Assembly (NCBI RefSeq): GCF_001426525.1
Contig: NZ_LMEW01000035.1
Span: 1-64,000, forward strand
Source: Massilia sp. Root133
Lineage (GTDB): Bacteria > Pseudomonadota > Gammaproteobacteria > Burkholderiales > Burkholderiaceae_D
DNA length: 64,000 bases
Direction: 5' to 3'
Within the stretch, counting starts at the first letter, position 1; every line of letters starts with the position of its first letter. Both the position numbers and the translations under genes were made by a program. Shown here one piece after another: positions 1-8,077 of the stretch. The notes beneath the pieces were generated by a model that saw nothing but the letters and a program-made list of their open reading frames with translations, did no database searches and was not told the origin of the DNA.

Positions 1-201
1 GAACTGCTGCAGCAAACGCGTTTCGACAGCAAGGCGGACCTGGAGACGACCTTGCTGAACTATTTGAAGCTGTACAACCACCACATTCCGCAGCGCGCAC
101 TTGACGCCAAAACGCCCGTCCTGGCACTCAAGGAATGGCAGAAGAAGCGGCCGGAACTATTCATCAAACGCGTCTACGATCAAACGGGACTCGACAGTTA
201 G
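1..201 (+). CDS. IS481-family transposase, C-terminal end (partial)
   Basis: An open frame from the first base encodes the last 66 residues of a DDE integrase-core transposase, ending at TAG 199-201. The segment NYLKLYNHHIPQRAL, then KTPVLALKEW, then RPELFIKRVYDQ is typical of the C-terminal end of IS481-family transposases, after the last acidic catalytic residue. The 5' part lies before the window, so whether the full transposase is intact cannot be judged. Its last 38 bases overlap, antiparallel, the artificial tail of the vgrG frame. Confidence 0.8.
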   Translation, partial: ELLQQTRFDSKADLETTLLNYLKLYNHHIPQRALDAKTPVLALKEWQKKRPELFIKRVYDQTGLDS

Positions 202-215
202 GCTCAACAGCGACA
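1..215 (+). mobile_element. Right end of an IS481-like insertion sequence
   Basis: The window opens inside an insertion sequence whose transposase reads rightward and ends at 201. The likely element end is the CA-type terminus at about 215: read on the minus strand from there the sequence begins TGTCGCTGTTGAG, a TGT start like that of many IS481-family ends. Just beyond 215, sequence homologous to vgrG resumes on the minus strand. The left end and any target duplication lie outside the window, so the exact boundary is inferred. Confidence 0.6.
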
Positions 216-2629
216 CTTTTCGAAGGCAAGGTCTCAAGATTGCCGTGGAAAAGAACAGGCGATGAAGTGAAGAACTGCGTTTGATCGCTAATTTCGAGCA
301 TATGATTAGCGCCCTGCAGCCTCACCCCTTTCTTGCCCCTGATCGTCACCCAGTCCGACTCGCTCAAGAGCGCAAGCACCTTGTTGGCCATGATCTCCAC
401 GTCGTCCTCTTGCGCCTGCACGGACACCTTGCCGCCGGCGGCGATCAGCTTCATCCCAGCCTTGTGCACGAACAGCCGGAAGGTCTTGCCGATGCTTGCG
501 AACAGTCCTTCAGTGCTAGCAATCGATAAACTTTTGCCACTGGTAATGGCCGTATGACGGCTGCTGGCGATGTGAGTGGACTGTGCAGAGCTCAGTTCGA
601 TACCTGCCGGACTGGCGACGACCAGATGTGGTTCGGCCAACTCTTTGAACTTTCCTGTGCCGCATCCCTGGATGCCTTGGCTCTGGGATTTAAGGTCCTT
701 AACCGTATCCTCTTGCTGAAGTTCTTGCTTCTCCTGCGCGCCGTAGTGCTGTGCTAACCCGACCAGTTGTTCCTGTAAGTCCGCTGCGGTCGATAGCCGC
801 TTAATCGTTTCGCCCATATCCTTGATATGGGATGCGGCGTTCGGCCGTGTTTCCGTCGTTATAAGCATGCCTTGGCCAGCACGCGCCACGCCCCAGGCAT
901 TGGTCGCGATTTCCCAGCCTTCGCCACGCGCATCCTTGCGCCCGCTAGTGTCTTCGATGCGCGTAATATGTCCAAGCGACAGCTGGCTGCACTGATGATC
1001 GCTCTTCAGCTGCGCCTGGATCTTGCCCGGGGTATCGTCCAGCACCAGGTGATTGCCGCGCCCGCTGCCTTCACCCGACTGCAGTTCGCGGCTGCGTAGA
1101 CCGCTCAGGGCCTGCTGCTCCGGCAGCTGCCACGGCGGCATGTGCGTGTAGTTGTACAGCACACCGAGAATCAGCGGATGGTCGATGTTCCCGTTGACGA
1201 AGACCACGCCCACTTCTTCGCCGACCCGCGGCAGGCGAATATGCCCGAACTCGACACCGGCGCCCGGCGACATTACGCGCAGCCAGGGCGAGCTGTTCTC
1301 GTCGTATTTGCCGAGCCGGTCCCAGTGGAACTGGACCTTGACCCGCCCACAGCCGTCGGAATGGATCTCGGCGCCAGCCGGCCCGACCACGATGGCGGTC
1401 TGGATGCCGTGATAAGTGCAGGGCTGGCTGTTGTAGTGACGACCCGGGCGCCACCGGATAGCCTTGCGCACGCAGTGAAACGTGTTCTCGTAGTTCGATG
1501 GTGCGCCCGGCCCGGCCTGGTAATTGTTGCTGGCTTCGTGGTCGACGGAGAGGATCAGGTAGTCGCGATCACGGATGCTGGGCTGGGCCGGCTCGCCGCG
1601 CTTGGGAACGCGCAGCTCGGCGCTGAAGTGGTCGGCAAGCTTGAAGCACCGGCCCGGCTGGGCGGTACGATCGTTGCCGCGGGCTTCGAAGGTTTGCGTG
1701 TTCGCGTCGCGCTCGCCCATGCGCTGCTGCGCGAGCTGTTCGCCCTCGTCATGGGTGCGGAAACCGTAGGAGCCCGTGTCTTCGTAGATTTCGTAGGGGA
1801 AGACGTCGCCCTGGTTGTTCAGGGACTCGGCGGTCGAGCGTTGCGCGACAGGGTTCTTGTAGTCGAAGCTGGCCAGGGTCGTCTGGCCTGATCCGAGGCG
1901 ACGCACGGGACTCCATTCGCGGATGCCGTCCTCTTCGAGCGAGCCCGCTTTGTCGCGGAACGGAATTTCGCCAGAATCGTCGACCCCGGTCGGGTCGATG
2001 GGCTGGGCGAGCGTGCTCCTGTCGCTGAGCCAGAGCGTGTGCCCATCCGCCCGGTGCTCGTACCAGTAGTGCAGTCCGAGCTCTTCCCAGCGGCGGTGGA
2101 GGTGGTTGTAGTCGGTCTCGTCGTACTGGTTCGCGCAGGTCATGCGCGGGTACTCAGCGACGATGACCGGATTCCAGTCGGCCTGGCGGTAGTGGGCAAG
2201 GATCAGCTCGGTCAATTCGATGACGCTCTTGCTGTGGAACGACCGGTTGTCCTTGCGCAGCTTGGCGAATGCCAGCCATGGCTCGAGGACCATGTGGTAG
2301 AACGCGAAGCCGCCGTCGGTGCGAAGGAAACGGAATTCAGTGACATAGCCGTTGAAGTAGCGCAGCGAGCCGTCTTTGCGCACGAGCGAGATCGTGACCA
2401 TCCTGGCCATCATCGCCTTCAGCGGAATCTGCGCGTCGTCCGACAGGAGTTCGACCTCGAAGCGGAAGCACCGCGAGACTTCCTCGTGCGCCTTGAGCCG
2501 GTTCGGCAGGAGAATGCGATCCGGACCGTCGTTGTAGGGGAATTCCAGGCGCATCAGGCGGACGTGCTGCGCATCGTGGCTGAACGCCGACAGCGCAGCT
2601 CCCGCCGCGATCGCTTGGCTTTCGCCCAT
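164..2629 (-). CDS. vgrG: Type VI secretion spike protein VgrG, C-terminus replaced by IS sequence
   Basis: The 821-residue product is a VgrG-type tail spike. The N-terminal half is Gp27-like (opening LMRLEFPYNDGPDRILLPNR). A Gp5-type OB fold follows at about 405-500 (GCGRVKVQFHWDR, then SPWLRVMSPGAG, GEEVGVVFVNGN), and a DUF2345-like region occupies about 670-800. VgrG trimers cap the Hcp tube and carry effectors into target cells. The start is supported by a GGAGG site eight bases upstream. After NLETLPSKS (at about 215) the remaining 17 codons are read from the inserted IS, so the native C-terminus, where extensions or effector domains often sit, is lost. No other T6SS structural gene is in the window, so this is an orphan or island vgrG. 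It may still fold as a spike; function is uncertain. Confidence 0.85.
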   Translation of the reverse strand: MGESQAIAAGAALSAFSHDAQHVRLMRLEFPYNDGPDRILLPNRLKAHEEVSRCFRFEVELLSDDAQIPLKAMMARMVTISLVRKDGSLRYFNGYVTEFRFLRTDGGFAFYHMVLEPWLAFAKLRKDNRSFHSKSVIELTELILAHYRQADWNPVIVAEYPRMTCANQYDETDYNHLHRRWEELGLHYWYEHRADGHTLWLSDRSTLAQPIDPTGVDDSGEIPFRDKAGSLEEDGIREWSPVRRLGSGQTTLASFDYKNPVAQRSTAESLNNQGDVFPYEIYEDTGSYGFRTHDEGEQLAQQRMGERDANTQTFEARGNDRTAQPGRCFKLADHFSAELRVPKRGEPAQPSIRDRDYLILSVDHEASNNYQAGPGAPSNYENTFHCVRKAIRWRPGRHYNSQPCTYHGIQTAIVVGPAGAEIHSDGCGRVKVQFHWDRLGKYDENSSPWLRVMSPGAGVEFGHIRLPRVGEEVGVVFVNGNIDHPLILGVLYNYTHMPPWQLPEQQALSGLRSRELQSGEGSGRGNHLVLDDTPGKIQAQLKSDHQCSQLSLGHITRIEDTSGRKDARGEGWEIATNAWGVARAGQGMLITTETRPNAASHIKDMGETIKRLSTAADLQEQLVGLAQHYGAQEKQELQQEDTVKDLKSQSQGIQGCGTGKFKELAEPHLVVASPAGIELSSAQSTHIASSRHTAITSGKSLSIASTEGLFASIGKTFRLFVHKAGMKLIAAGGKVSVQAQEDDVEIMANKVLALLSESDWVTIRGKKGVRLQGANHMLEISDQTQFFTSSPVLFHGNLETLPSKSVAVEPNCRVPFDRRRV

Positions 2630-2795
2630 GTGTTACCTCCGATGGGTTATCAGGTATCAGATTTCCATCGGCTAAGGTAACCAACCGCTTTTCGGGAGAC
2701 CTTGATTTTAAGTAATAAGGAACTGAGCTGTTGTCCCGATGGGCAGCGACATTGCAGCGAACTTTCGCCACGCATGCTGATTTTGCTCAGCTTGA

Positions 2796-3119
2796 TTGAT
2801 CTCAAGGCGAGCTGACGAGCGGGTTCTACATTTTTCCTTTGGTTGCCAGCAGGGGCAGCCGATCAGGTACGTGAACACGAAGGCCTGGCGCAATGCGCTG
2901 AAGCGGGCCACCATAACGGACTTCCGCTGGCATGACCTACGGCACACCTGGGCCAGTTGGCTGATCCAAAACGGCACGCCGTCGTACGACGTGCAGGAGA
3001 TGGGCGGCTGGAAGTCAGCCGCAATGGTGCGGCGGTACGCGCACTTGGCGCCGGCACACATGGCGCGGCACGCGGCGGTAGTAGACGGACTGCTGCGCGT
3101 CACAAGTACGGCACAGTAG
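2796..3119 (+). pseudogene. Tyrosine recombinase (phage-type integrase), C-terminal relic
   Basis: Recognisable integrase sequence begins at about 2850 (GQPIRYVNTKAWRNALKRA) and runs to the stop at 3119. It contains the second-arginine box DLRHTWASW, a LQEMGGW-like segment (VQEMGGWKS) and the tyrosine box VRRYAHLAP. The N-terminal DNA-binding domain and the first catalytic arginine are missing, and the first 18 residues of the frame do not look like integrase. With about 90 of the usual 350-400 residues it is a decayed remnant. It ends 80 bp from the 3' end of tRNA-Lys, the classic integration setting, so it probably belonged to an element now mostly lost or extending left. Confidence 0.8.
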
Positions 3120-3144
3120 GTAGAAGAGCGGACTGCTGCAGACA

Positions 3145-3178
3145 CAAAAAAAGGCGTCACGATTACTCGTAACGCCTT
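3145..3178 (-). terminator. Rho-independent terminator of tRNA-Lys
   Basis: Read on the minus strand, a seven-bp stem (AAGGCGT pairing with ACGCCTT, about 14-nt loop) is followed by a run of seven T. It lies 21 bp beyond the tRNA 3' end. Confidence 0.75.
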
Positions 3179-3198
3179 GATTTGATACCGCAAATTCG

Positions 3199-3274
3199 TG
3201 GTAGGCCGTGCTGGGCTCGAACCAGCGACCAACGGATTAAAAGTCCGCTGCTCTACCAACTGAGCTAACGACCC
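3199..3274 (-). tRNA. tRNA-Lys (anticodon TTT)
   Basis: A 76-nt cloverleaf on the minus strand with encoded CCA. The 5' arm starts GGGTCGTTAGCTCAG, the anticodon loop is CTTTTAA, and the T arm contains GGTTCGAGCC. The acceptor 3' strand reads ACGGCCT, giving G1-U72 and U4-G69 wobbles instead of the usual Watson-Crick pairs. This is notable because an integrase relic abuts this 3' end: a past crossover could have replaced the distal part of the gene. Confidence 0.95.
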
Positions 3275-3287
3275 GAAGAAGGCACGC

Positions 3288-3293
3288 ATTATA
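3288..3293 (-). promoter_or_regulatory. -10 box of tRNA-Lys
   Basis: A perfect TATAAT (seen as ATTATA on the plus strand) lies 13 bases upstream of the tRNA 5' end. I see no convincing -35 hexamer at the expected distance. Confidence 0.6.
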
Positions 3294-3329
3294 GCGGGCC
3301 GTTTTGATTTACGCCAGAGGTAACGTAAA

Positions 3330-5102
3330 TCAGTGCGCCACGGTGGACTTCAGCACTTCCTCCGCCGTCGTCACGCCCTCGGCCACTTTGTAGGCTCCGG
3401 CGATGCGCAGCGGTTTCATGCCGTCGGCCACGCTTTGCTGGCGCAGCGCGGCCAGGTCCGTCTTTTCCTGCAGCAATTGCGAGAAATTTTCCGTCACGGT
3501 GACGAGTTCGTACAGGCCGGTGCGGCCGCGGTATCCCGTCTGACGGCATTCCGGGCAGCCGATCGGCCGGTACACGGTCGTCGGCTTCGGCAGGTTCCAG
3601 GTGCCACCCAGGGCCTGCCAGACGTCGTCCGACAGTTCGCCGTCCGCGGCCTTGCAGTGCGGGCATAGCGTGCGCACGAGGCGCTGGGCCATGATGCCGA
3701 TCAAGGTCGCTTCCAGCAGATAGTAGGGCACGCCCAGTTCCAGCAAGCGCATGACGGCGGACGGCGCGTCGTTCGTGTGCAAGGTCGACAGCACCAGGTG
3801 GCCGGTCAGCGCGGCCTGGATCGCCATCTCGGCCGTCTCCAGGTCGCGGATCTCGCCGACCATGATGATGTCCGGGTCCTGCCGCATCAGCGCGCGCACG
3901 CCGTCGGCGAACGACAGGTCGATGCCCGGCTGCACCTGCATCTGGTTGAACGACGGCTCGACCATCTCGATCGGGTCCTCGACCGTGCACACGTTGACTT
4001 CGCAAGTGGCGAGCGCCTTCAGGGTGGTGTACAGCGTCGTCGTCTTGCCGGAGCCGGTGGGACCGGTGACGAGGATGATGCCGTGCGCACGCTTCGTCAG
4101 CGCATCCCAGCGTGCCGCGTCGTCGGGTGGGAAGCCCAGTTCCGGCAGCGTCTTGACGACGACTTCCGGGTCGAAGATGCGCATCACGAGTTTTTCGCCG
4201 AACGCCGTCGGCATCGTCGACAGGCGCAGCTCGACTTCCTGGCCGTCGTTCGTGCGCGTCTTGATGCGGCCGTCCTGCGGGCGGCGTTTTTCGATCACGT
4301 CCATGCGGCCCAGCAGCTTGATGCGGGCCGTCATGGCGATCATCACGACGGCCGGCACCTGGTACACCTGGTGCAGCACGCCGTCGATGCGGAAGCGGAT
4401 CGCGCCGGCGTCGCGCTTCGGCTCCAGGTGGATGTCGGACGCGCGCTGTTCGAACGCGTAGCTCCACAGCCAGTCGACGATGTTGACGATGTGCTGGTCG
4501 TTCGCGTCGACCTGTTTATTCGTCTTGCCCAGTTCGACCAGCTGCTCGAAGTTGTTGCGCAGGGCGAGGTCCTGGCCGCTGGACTTGTTCGCGTCGCGGA
4601 TGGATTTCGCGAGGCTGAAGAATTGCGAGATGTATTGCGCGATGTCGAGCGGATTCGCGATCACGAGCTCGATGCGGCGGCGCGAGAGGCGCGCGATCTC
4701 GTCCTGCCATTCGGTGCGGAACGGATCGGCCGTCGCGACGACCAGCGTGCCCGCTCCCAATTCCACCGGCAGGATATTGAAACGCGCCGCATAGCTGGCC
4801 GACATCACGTCCGCGACCTTGGTGAAATCGATCTTGAGCGGATCGATGCGGAAGAAGGGCAGGCCGACTTTGCCGGCGCACCATTCGCTGAGCACGTCCA
4901 GCGTGAGCAGTTTATGGGGAGCCTTTGCCGACACGATCTTGCACTGCGCGACCGCCGTCAGCGGGTGCATCGACCCGACCGCATTTTTGAGGAGGCTTTG
5001 CGCCTGGGCGAAGTGCGGCTTGACGGTCGATTTCTCGACGATGCCGTCGGCCAGCAGCCACGAAAAGATGGCTTGCAGGTCGAGGGCCTTTGGTTTTTGC
5101 AT
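3330..5102 (-). CDS. GspE/PulE/PilB-family secretion ATPase
   Basis: 590-residue cytoplasmic ATPase of the type II secretion/type IV pilus assembly family, which forms hexamers that power pseudopilus or pilus extension. An N-terminal GspE/MshEN-like region (about 1-170) precedes the catalytic part. Walker A is GPTGSGKTT (about 347-355), the Asp/Walker B segment DPDIIMVGEIRD (about 409-420), the His box ALTGHLVLSTLHT (about 431-443), and a zinc tetracysteine CPHC (480) and CPEC (516) completes the signature. It starts one base after the stop of the spermidine-synthase-like gene and is probably cotranscribed with it. No secretin, GspF or pseudopilin genes are adjacent, so the machine it serves cannot be named. 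Confidence 0.9.
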   Translation of the reverse strand: MQKPKALDLQAIFSWLLADGIVEKSTVKPHFAQAQSLLKNAVGSMHPLTAVAQCKIVSAKAPHKLLTLDVLSEWCAGKVGLPFFRIDPLKIDFTKVADVMSASYAARFNILPVELGAGTLVVATADPFRTEWQDEIARLSRRRIELVIANPLDIAQYISQFFSLAKSIRDANKSSGQDLALRNNFEQLVELGKTNKQVDANDQHIVNIVDWLWSYAFEQRASDIHLEPKRDAGAIRFRIDGVLHQVYQVPAVVMIAMTARIKLLGRMDVIEKRRPQDGRIKTRTNDGQEVELRLSTMPTAFGEKLVMRIFDPEVVVKTLPELGFPPDDAARWDALTKRAHGIILVTGPTGSGKTTTLYTTLKALATCEVNVCTVEDPIEMVEPSFNQMQVQPGIDLSFADGVRALMRQDPDIIMVGEIRDLETAEMAIQAALTGHLVLSTLHTNDAPSAVMRLLELGVPYYLLEATLIGIMAQRLVRTLCPHCKAADGELSDDVWQALGGTWNLPKPTTVYRPIGCPECRQTGYRGRTGLYELVTVTENFSQLLQEKTDLAALRQQSVADGMKPLRIAGAYKVAEGVTTAEEVLKSTVAH

Positions 5103-5103
5103 G

Positions 5104-5892
5104 TCAGTTCGCGCCGGCCGCCGCGATGCCCCTGACCCAGGACTTGGCCGGCAGCTTCGTCGCGGCCACGATCTGCGCGGCGCGTGCGGCGAGGCGGTCC
5201 TTGTCGAGATCCGGCTTCTTCTTGAAGCACAGCGCGACGACGTTGCCGTCGTGGACCTCCGGCAGGCAGATCACGTGGGCGAACGCGAAGCGCATGGCCT
5301 TGATGTTCTTCGCGAAGCTGGGGTGGTCGCCGAACAGGTTGACGGTCATGACGCCGCGGTCCGTCAGGCAGGCGTCGCAGGCCCGGTAGAACTCGGGCGT
5401 GTCGAGCACGGGGCCGCGCGCGGTGGCGTCGTACAGGTCGCACTGCAGGGCATCGATCGTGTCGTGGTTGGCCTCGTCGAGCACGAAGTCCAGCGCGTCC
5501 ATCTCGCGTACGCGCAGGCGTTCGTCTTCCGGCGGCAGTTTGAACATCGAATTGCAGATCGCGATCACGGAGGGATTCAGTTCCACCGCGGTTACCTGCG
5601 CCTGCGGGAACTGGCGATACGAGAACTTGGTCAAAGCCGCAGCGCCCAGGCCAAGCTGGACGATGGTGTGCGGGTCGTCGATGAACAGCATCCAGGCCAT
5701 CATCTGCTGAGCGTACTCGAGTTCAGGCCAGTCCGGCTTGCGGATGCGCATGGCACCTTGCACCCATTCGGTACCGAAATGGAGGTAGCGCACACCGTCC
5801 TGTTCGGACAGGGTGACGGGCGCAAACTTGGGCTTGCGGGCGGGACGGCGCGACGATTCGGCCTGTTCGATGGATTTGCGTTTGATGAGCAT
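5104..5892 (-). CDS. Spermidine-synthase-like (SAM-fold) protein
   Basis: 262-residue protein with the Rossmann-like fold of polyamine aminopropyltransferases: IVQLGLGAAALTKFSYR resembles the nucleotide-binding loop, VTAVELNPSVIAIC the acidic ribose-binding strand, and VREMDALDFV the next motif. The canonical GGGEG loop is altered to LGLGAAA, and the N-terminal beta domain of true SpeE is short. The substrate is therefore uncertain and a methyltransferase-like role is possible. The N-terminus is basic (MLIKRKSIEQAESSRRPARK). It is translated just upstream of the GspE-type ATPase with a one-base gap, indicating an operon. Confidence 0.7.
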   Translation of the reverse strand: MLIKRKSIEQAESSRRPARKPKFAPVTLSEQDGVRYLHFGTEWVQGAMRIRKPDWPELEYAQQMMAWMLFIDDPHTIVQLGLGAAALTKFSYRQFPQAQVTAVELNPSVIAICNSMFKLPPEDERLRVREMDALDFVLDEANHDTIDALQCDLYDATARGPVLDTPEFYRACDACLTDRGVMTVNLFGDHPSFAKNIKAMRFAFAHVICLPEVHDGNVVALCFKKKPDLDKDRLAARAAQIVAATKLPAKSWVRGIAAAGAN

Positions 5893-6024
5893 AGGATGAG
5901 CGAAAGAAGCATCCTATTATCGGCGGGAAGGAATCCGCAGCGCAAGAAGCGCTGCGGATGGCAGCAGACGCTGCGGAGGAAGCCGACGGTGCGGAGAAGG
6001 GGGACGTCCCCCGCACCGGAAGTA

Positions 6025-6552
6025 TTACTGGTATTGATCCGGTTCGACCGACACGCGCAGGCGCACGCGGTTGCCCGGGTCGCGGTTCATGACCGTCGTG
6101 TAGGTGTGGCCGCGGTAATCGTAGGTCACGTCGTAGCCGTTCGTGCGCTCCTGGACGGAGTCGACGGTGCGGCAGCGCTGCACGGCCTGTTCCTGCACTT
6201 GCGGGCCGTAGTTGCGGCCGTTGTTGTCGACGTTGTCGCCGACCATGCCGCCCGCGATCGCACCGGCCGCGGCTGCCGCGACGCGACCGTTGCCGCCACC
6301 CACCTGGCTGCCCAGCAGGGCGCCAGCGATGCCGCCGATGACGGTGCCCGCCTGGCTGCGCTGTTGCGGCACCTGGGCCTGCACGTAGTCGGTACGGCAT
6401 TCCTGGCGCGGCGTACGCACCTGCTCGATGCGCGGCTGGACGCGCGTCACGCGGCCGAAGTCCTCGAAATCGCCGGCCTGTGCCTGGGCCAGCGGCAGGG
6501 CGCACACGCCCAGGGCGGAGAGAATCAGTTTGGCTTTGACGTTCATGCTCAT
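6025..6552 (-). CDS. Glycine-zipper 2TM-domain protein
   Basis: 175-residue exported protein. The start at 6552 (MSMNVKAKLILSALG) is preferred over an upstream in-frame ATG because GAGGT precedes it and a clean signal peptide follows, cleaved near AQAQAG. The core holds two small-residue-rich helices (GTVIGGIAGALLGSQVG and AAAAAGAIAGGMVGDNV), the Rick_17kDa/glycine-zipper pattern found in outer-membrane-associated proteins such as SlyB. The C-terminal part is polar, with DVTYDYRGHTYTTVMNRDPG, common in this family. The role is probably in envelope integrity; this is inferred from the family. It is monocistronic, 130 bp upstream of the SpeE-like gene. Confidence 0.75.
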   Translation of the reverse strand: MSMNVKAKLILSALGVCALPLAQAQAGDFEDFGRVTRVQPRIEQVRTPRQECRTDYVQAQVPQQRSQAGTVIGGIAGALLGSQVGGGNGRVAAAAAGAIAGGMVGDNVDNNGRNYGPQVQEQAVQRCRTVDSVQERTNGYDVTYDYRGHTYTTVMNRDPGNRVRLRVSVEPDQYQ

Positions 6553-6933
6553 ACCTCGTTTTGGTGGTGCTTCTGATCTGTTGGTATCCAAGGGCGTTTC
6601 GCCCACAACTGAATCTTAGCGCTGGTTGGCATTCATATCCGATCCGTGTGGCAACAAAATGTAACAGCAGGTATACGCGCCAAAACGCCTGGTTCAGAGG
6701 AGAAAACCGTGGAAAAAGCGTCAACAATGGATGAAAAAACTCGTCTTTTTTTACAAATGTGAGCGGCTCGTCCATATTCGGGTTGATTCGCTTACCACAA
6801 AACGTTACCCTTAGGAGACTTGGGGTTTTATTGGCGCGTGGAAATCAGACCAGGAGAAAGCGAACAAACCCGCCGCTTCCGCAAACACCGCGCGCTGGAG
6901 CAGCAGAACCAGACTGGGTGACTTGAGGAAAAA
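6553..6933. other. Divergent intergenic region, no gene seen
   Basis: This 381-bp spacer separates the divergent glycine-zipper and barstar-like genes. It is locally AT-richer around 6650-6800, as expected for two promoters. I see no convincing -35/-10 pair, conserved small reading frame or RNA gene. GAGGAAAAA at 6926-6933 is the ribosome-binding site of the barstar-like gene. Confidence 0.5.
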
Positions 6934-7383
6934 ATGAGTTTGTTGATGAGAGTACCGCCGAATCTTGTGCAGTCCATCCGCGCTTACCGTGCACCGGAGC
7001 TGCAGAAGGAGGCGATGCGCCTTGGTCATCATTTTCTCTATGCCCTGTGCACGAATGCGCTGACGAAGCAGCAGGTCTGTGCCCGCATCGGCGAGCAATT
7101 CTTCTTCCCCAAACCCTGCAGCAAGAATTTCGACGCGCTGCGCAACTGCCTCACCGAAGTCATCGCCGAAGCCGGACCGCAACCCGGTTTCATCGCCGTG
7201 CTGGACCAATTGCCGAATACGCAAAAATTCGACAAGGAAGCGCGCGAAACCCTGCTCGACGTATTCCGCGACGCGGCCGAATTCTGGGCCGAGAAAAAAG
7301 TCCCGTTCCGCGTATTTTATTCCTTCGAAGAGCCGCAATCCCCCCAACCCGTGGGGTGGGTGGGCCCCCACGCCTTCAAGTAA
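6934..7383 (+). CDS. Barstar-family protein
   Basis: 149-residue cytoplasmic protein. The segment EQFFFPKPCSKNFDALRNCLTEV matches the barstar pattern in which a helix carrying a small N-D-A-L signature is followed by an acidic helix. It continues with FIAVLDQLPNTQKF and FRVFYSF strands. Barstar inhibits the ribonuclease barnase. Here no barnase-like RNase gene is adjacent, so an immunity role is not shown, and many proteobacteria keep such solitary homologues. The last residues (PQPVGWVGPHAFK) are encoded by a GC hairpin and may be a non-conserved tail. It lies just upstream of purN on the same strand. Confidence 0.7.
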   Translation: MSLLMRVPPNLVQSIRAYRAPELQKEAMRLGHHFLYALCTNALTKQQVCARIGEQFFFPKPCSKNFDALRNCLTEVIAEAGPQPGFIAVLDQLPNTQKFDKEARETLLDVFRDAAEFWAEKKVPFRVFYSFEEPQSPQPVGWVGPHAFK

Positions 7384-7409
7384 GCGCGGCGTTGCCGTCA
7401 TTTCCTTCC

Positions 7410-7439
7410 TTGGGTCCGCCCATCGGCTCGGGTTACAAT
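7410..7439 (+). promoter_or_regulatory. Candidate purN promoter
   Basis: TACAAT at 7434-7439 lies 18 bases downstream of a weak TTGGGT at 7410-7415 and only 8 bases before the purN ATG. Initiation here would give a very short or leaderless transcript. Confidence 0.35.
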
Positions 7440-7447
7440 GCGCGCTT

Positions 7448-8059
7448 ATGAAAAATATCGTGATCCTTATTTCTGGCCGCGGCAGCAACATGGAAGCCAT
7501 CGTGCGCGCGCAGCAGGCCGAAGCCTGGCCGGCCCGTATCGCCGCCGTGATCAGCAATAAGCCGGACGCCAAGGGCCTTGCATTTGCAGCGTCCCACGGC
7601 ATTCCGACCGCCGTCGTCCCCAACAAGGAATTCCCGACCCGCGAAGCGTTCGACGCCGCCCTCCAGGAAACGATCGACCGGTTCAATCCGGATCTCGTCG
7701 TGCTGGCCGGCTTCATGCGCATCCTGACGGCGCCGTTCGTCGAGCACTACGCGGGCCGCATGCTGAACATCCACCCGTCGCTGCTGCCGCTGTTCCCCGG
7801 ACTGCACACGCACCGGCAGGCGCTGGACGCGGGCGTGGCGGAACACGGCGCGACCGTGCATTTCGTCACCGCCGAGCTGGACCACGGTCCGGCCGTGATC
7901 CAGGCGCGCATCCCCGTGCTGCCGGGCGATACGGAAGACAGCCTGGCCGAACGCCTGCTGGCCGAGGAACACGTCATCTATCCGAAAGCGGTGCGCCTGT
8001 TCATCGAAGACAGGCTCAGCATCGAAAACGGCGAGGTCCGGATCGCCGTGACCCCCTGA
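7448..8059 (+). CDS. purN: Phosphoribosylglycinamide formyltransferase
   Basis: 203-residue enzyme of purine synthesis that transfers formyl from 10-formyl-THF to GAR. It opens MKNIVILISGRGSNM, the family N-terminus with the phosphate-binding GRGSN loop. The catalytic segment is MLNIHPSLLPLFPGLHTH with the essential His, and HFVTAELDHGPAVIQ carries the active-site Asp. Length is normal. A longer in-frame reading upstream exists but lacks homology, so the ATG at 7448 is chosen. The rsmB-like gene follows 18 bp downstream. Confidence 0.95.
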   Translation: MKNIVILISGRGSNMEAIVRAQQAEAWPARIAAVISNKPDAKGLAFAASHGIPTAVVPNKEFPTREAFDAALQETIDRFNPDLVVLAGFMRILTAPFVEHYAGRMLNIHPSLLPLFPGLHTHRQALDAGVAEHGATVHFVTAELDHGPAVIQARIPVLPGDTEDSLAERLLAEEHVIYPKAVRLFIEDRLSIENGEVRIAVTP

Positions 8060-8077
8060 ATCCACCAAGGAACACCC

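Noticed and set aside
3777-5135. A 452-codon frame on the plus strand opposite the GspE ATPase
   Set aside because: It is the complement of a protein with full Walker, His-box and tetracysteine motifs. The antisense translation is Arg/His/Asp-rich with no known fold, as GC-rich codon bias produces.
7079-8059. A 326-codon frame as an extended purN
   Set aside because: The first part lies over the barstar-like gene in another frame and has no homology. PurN homology begins exactly at the ATG at 7448.
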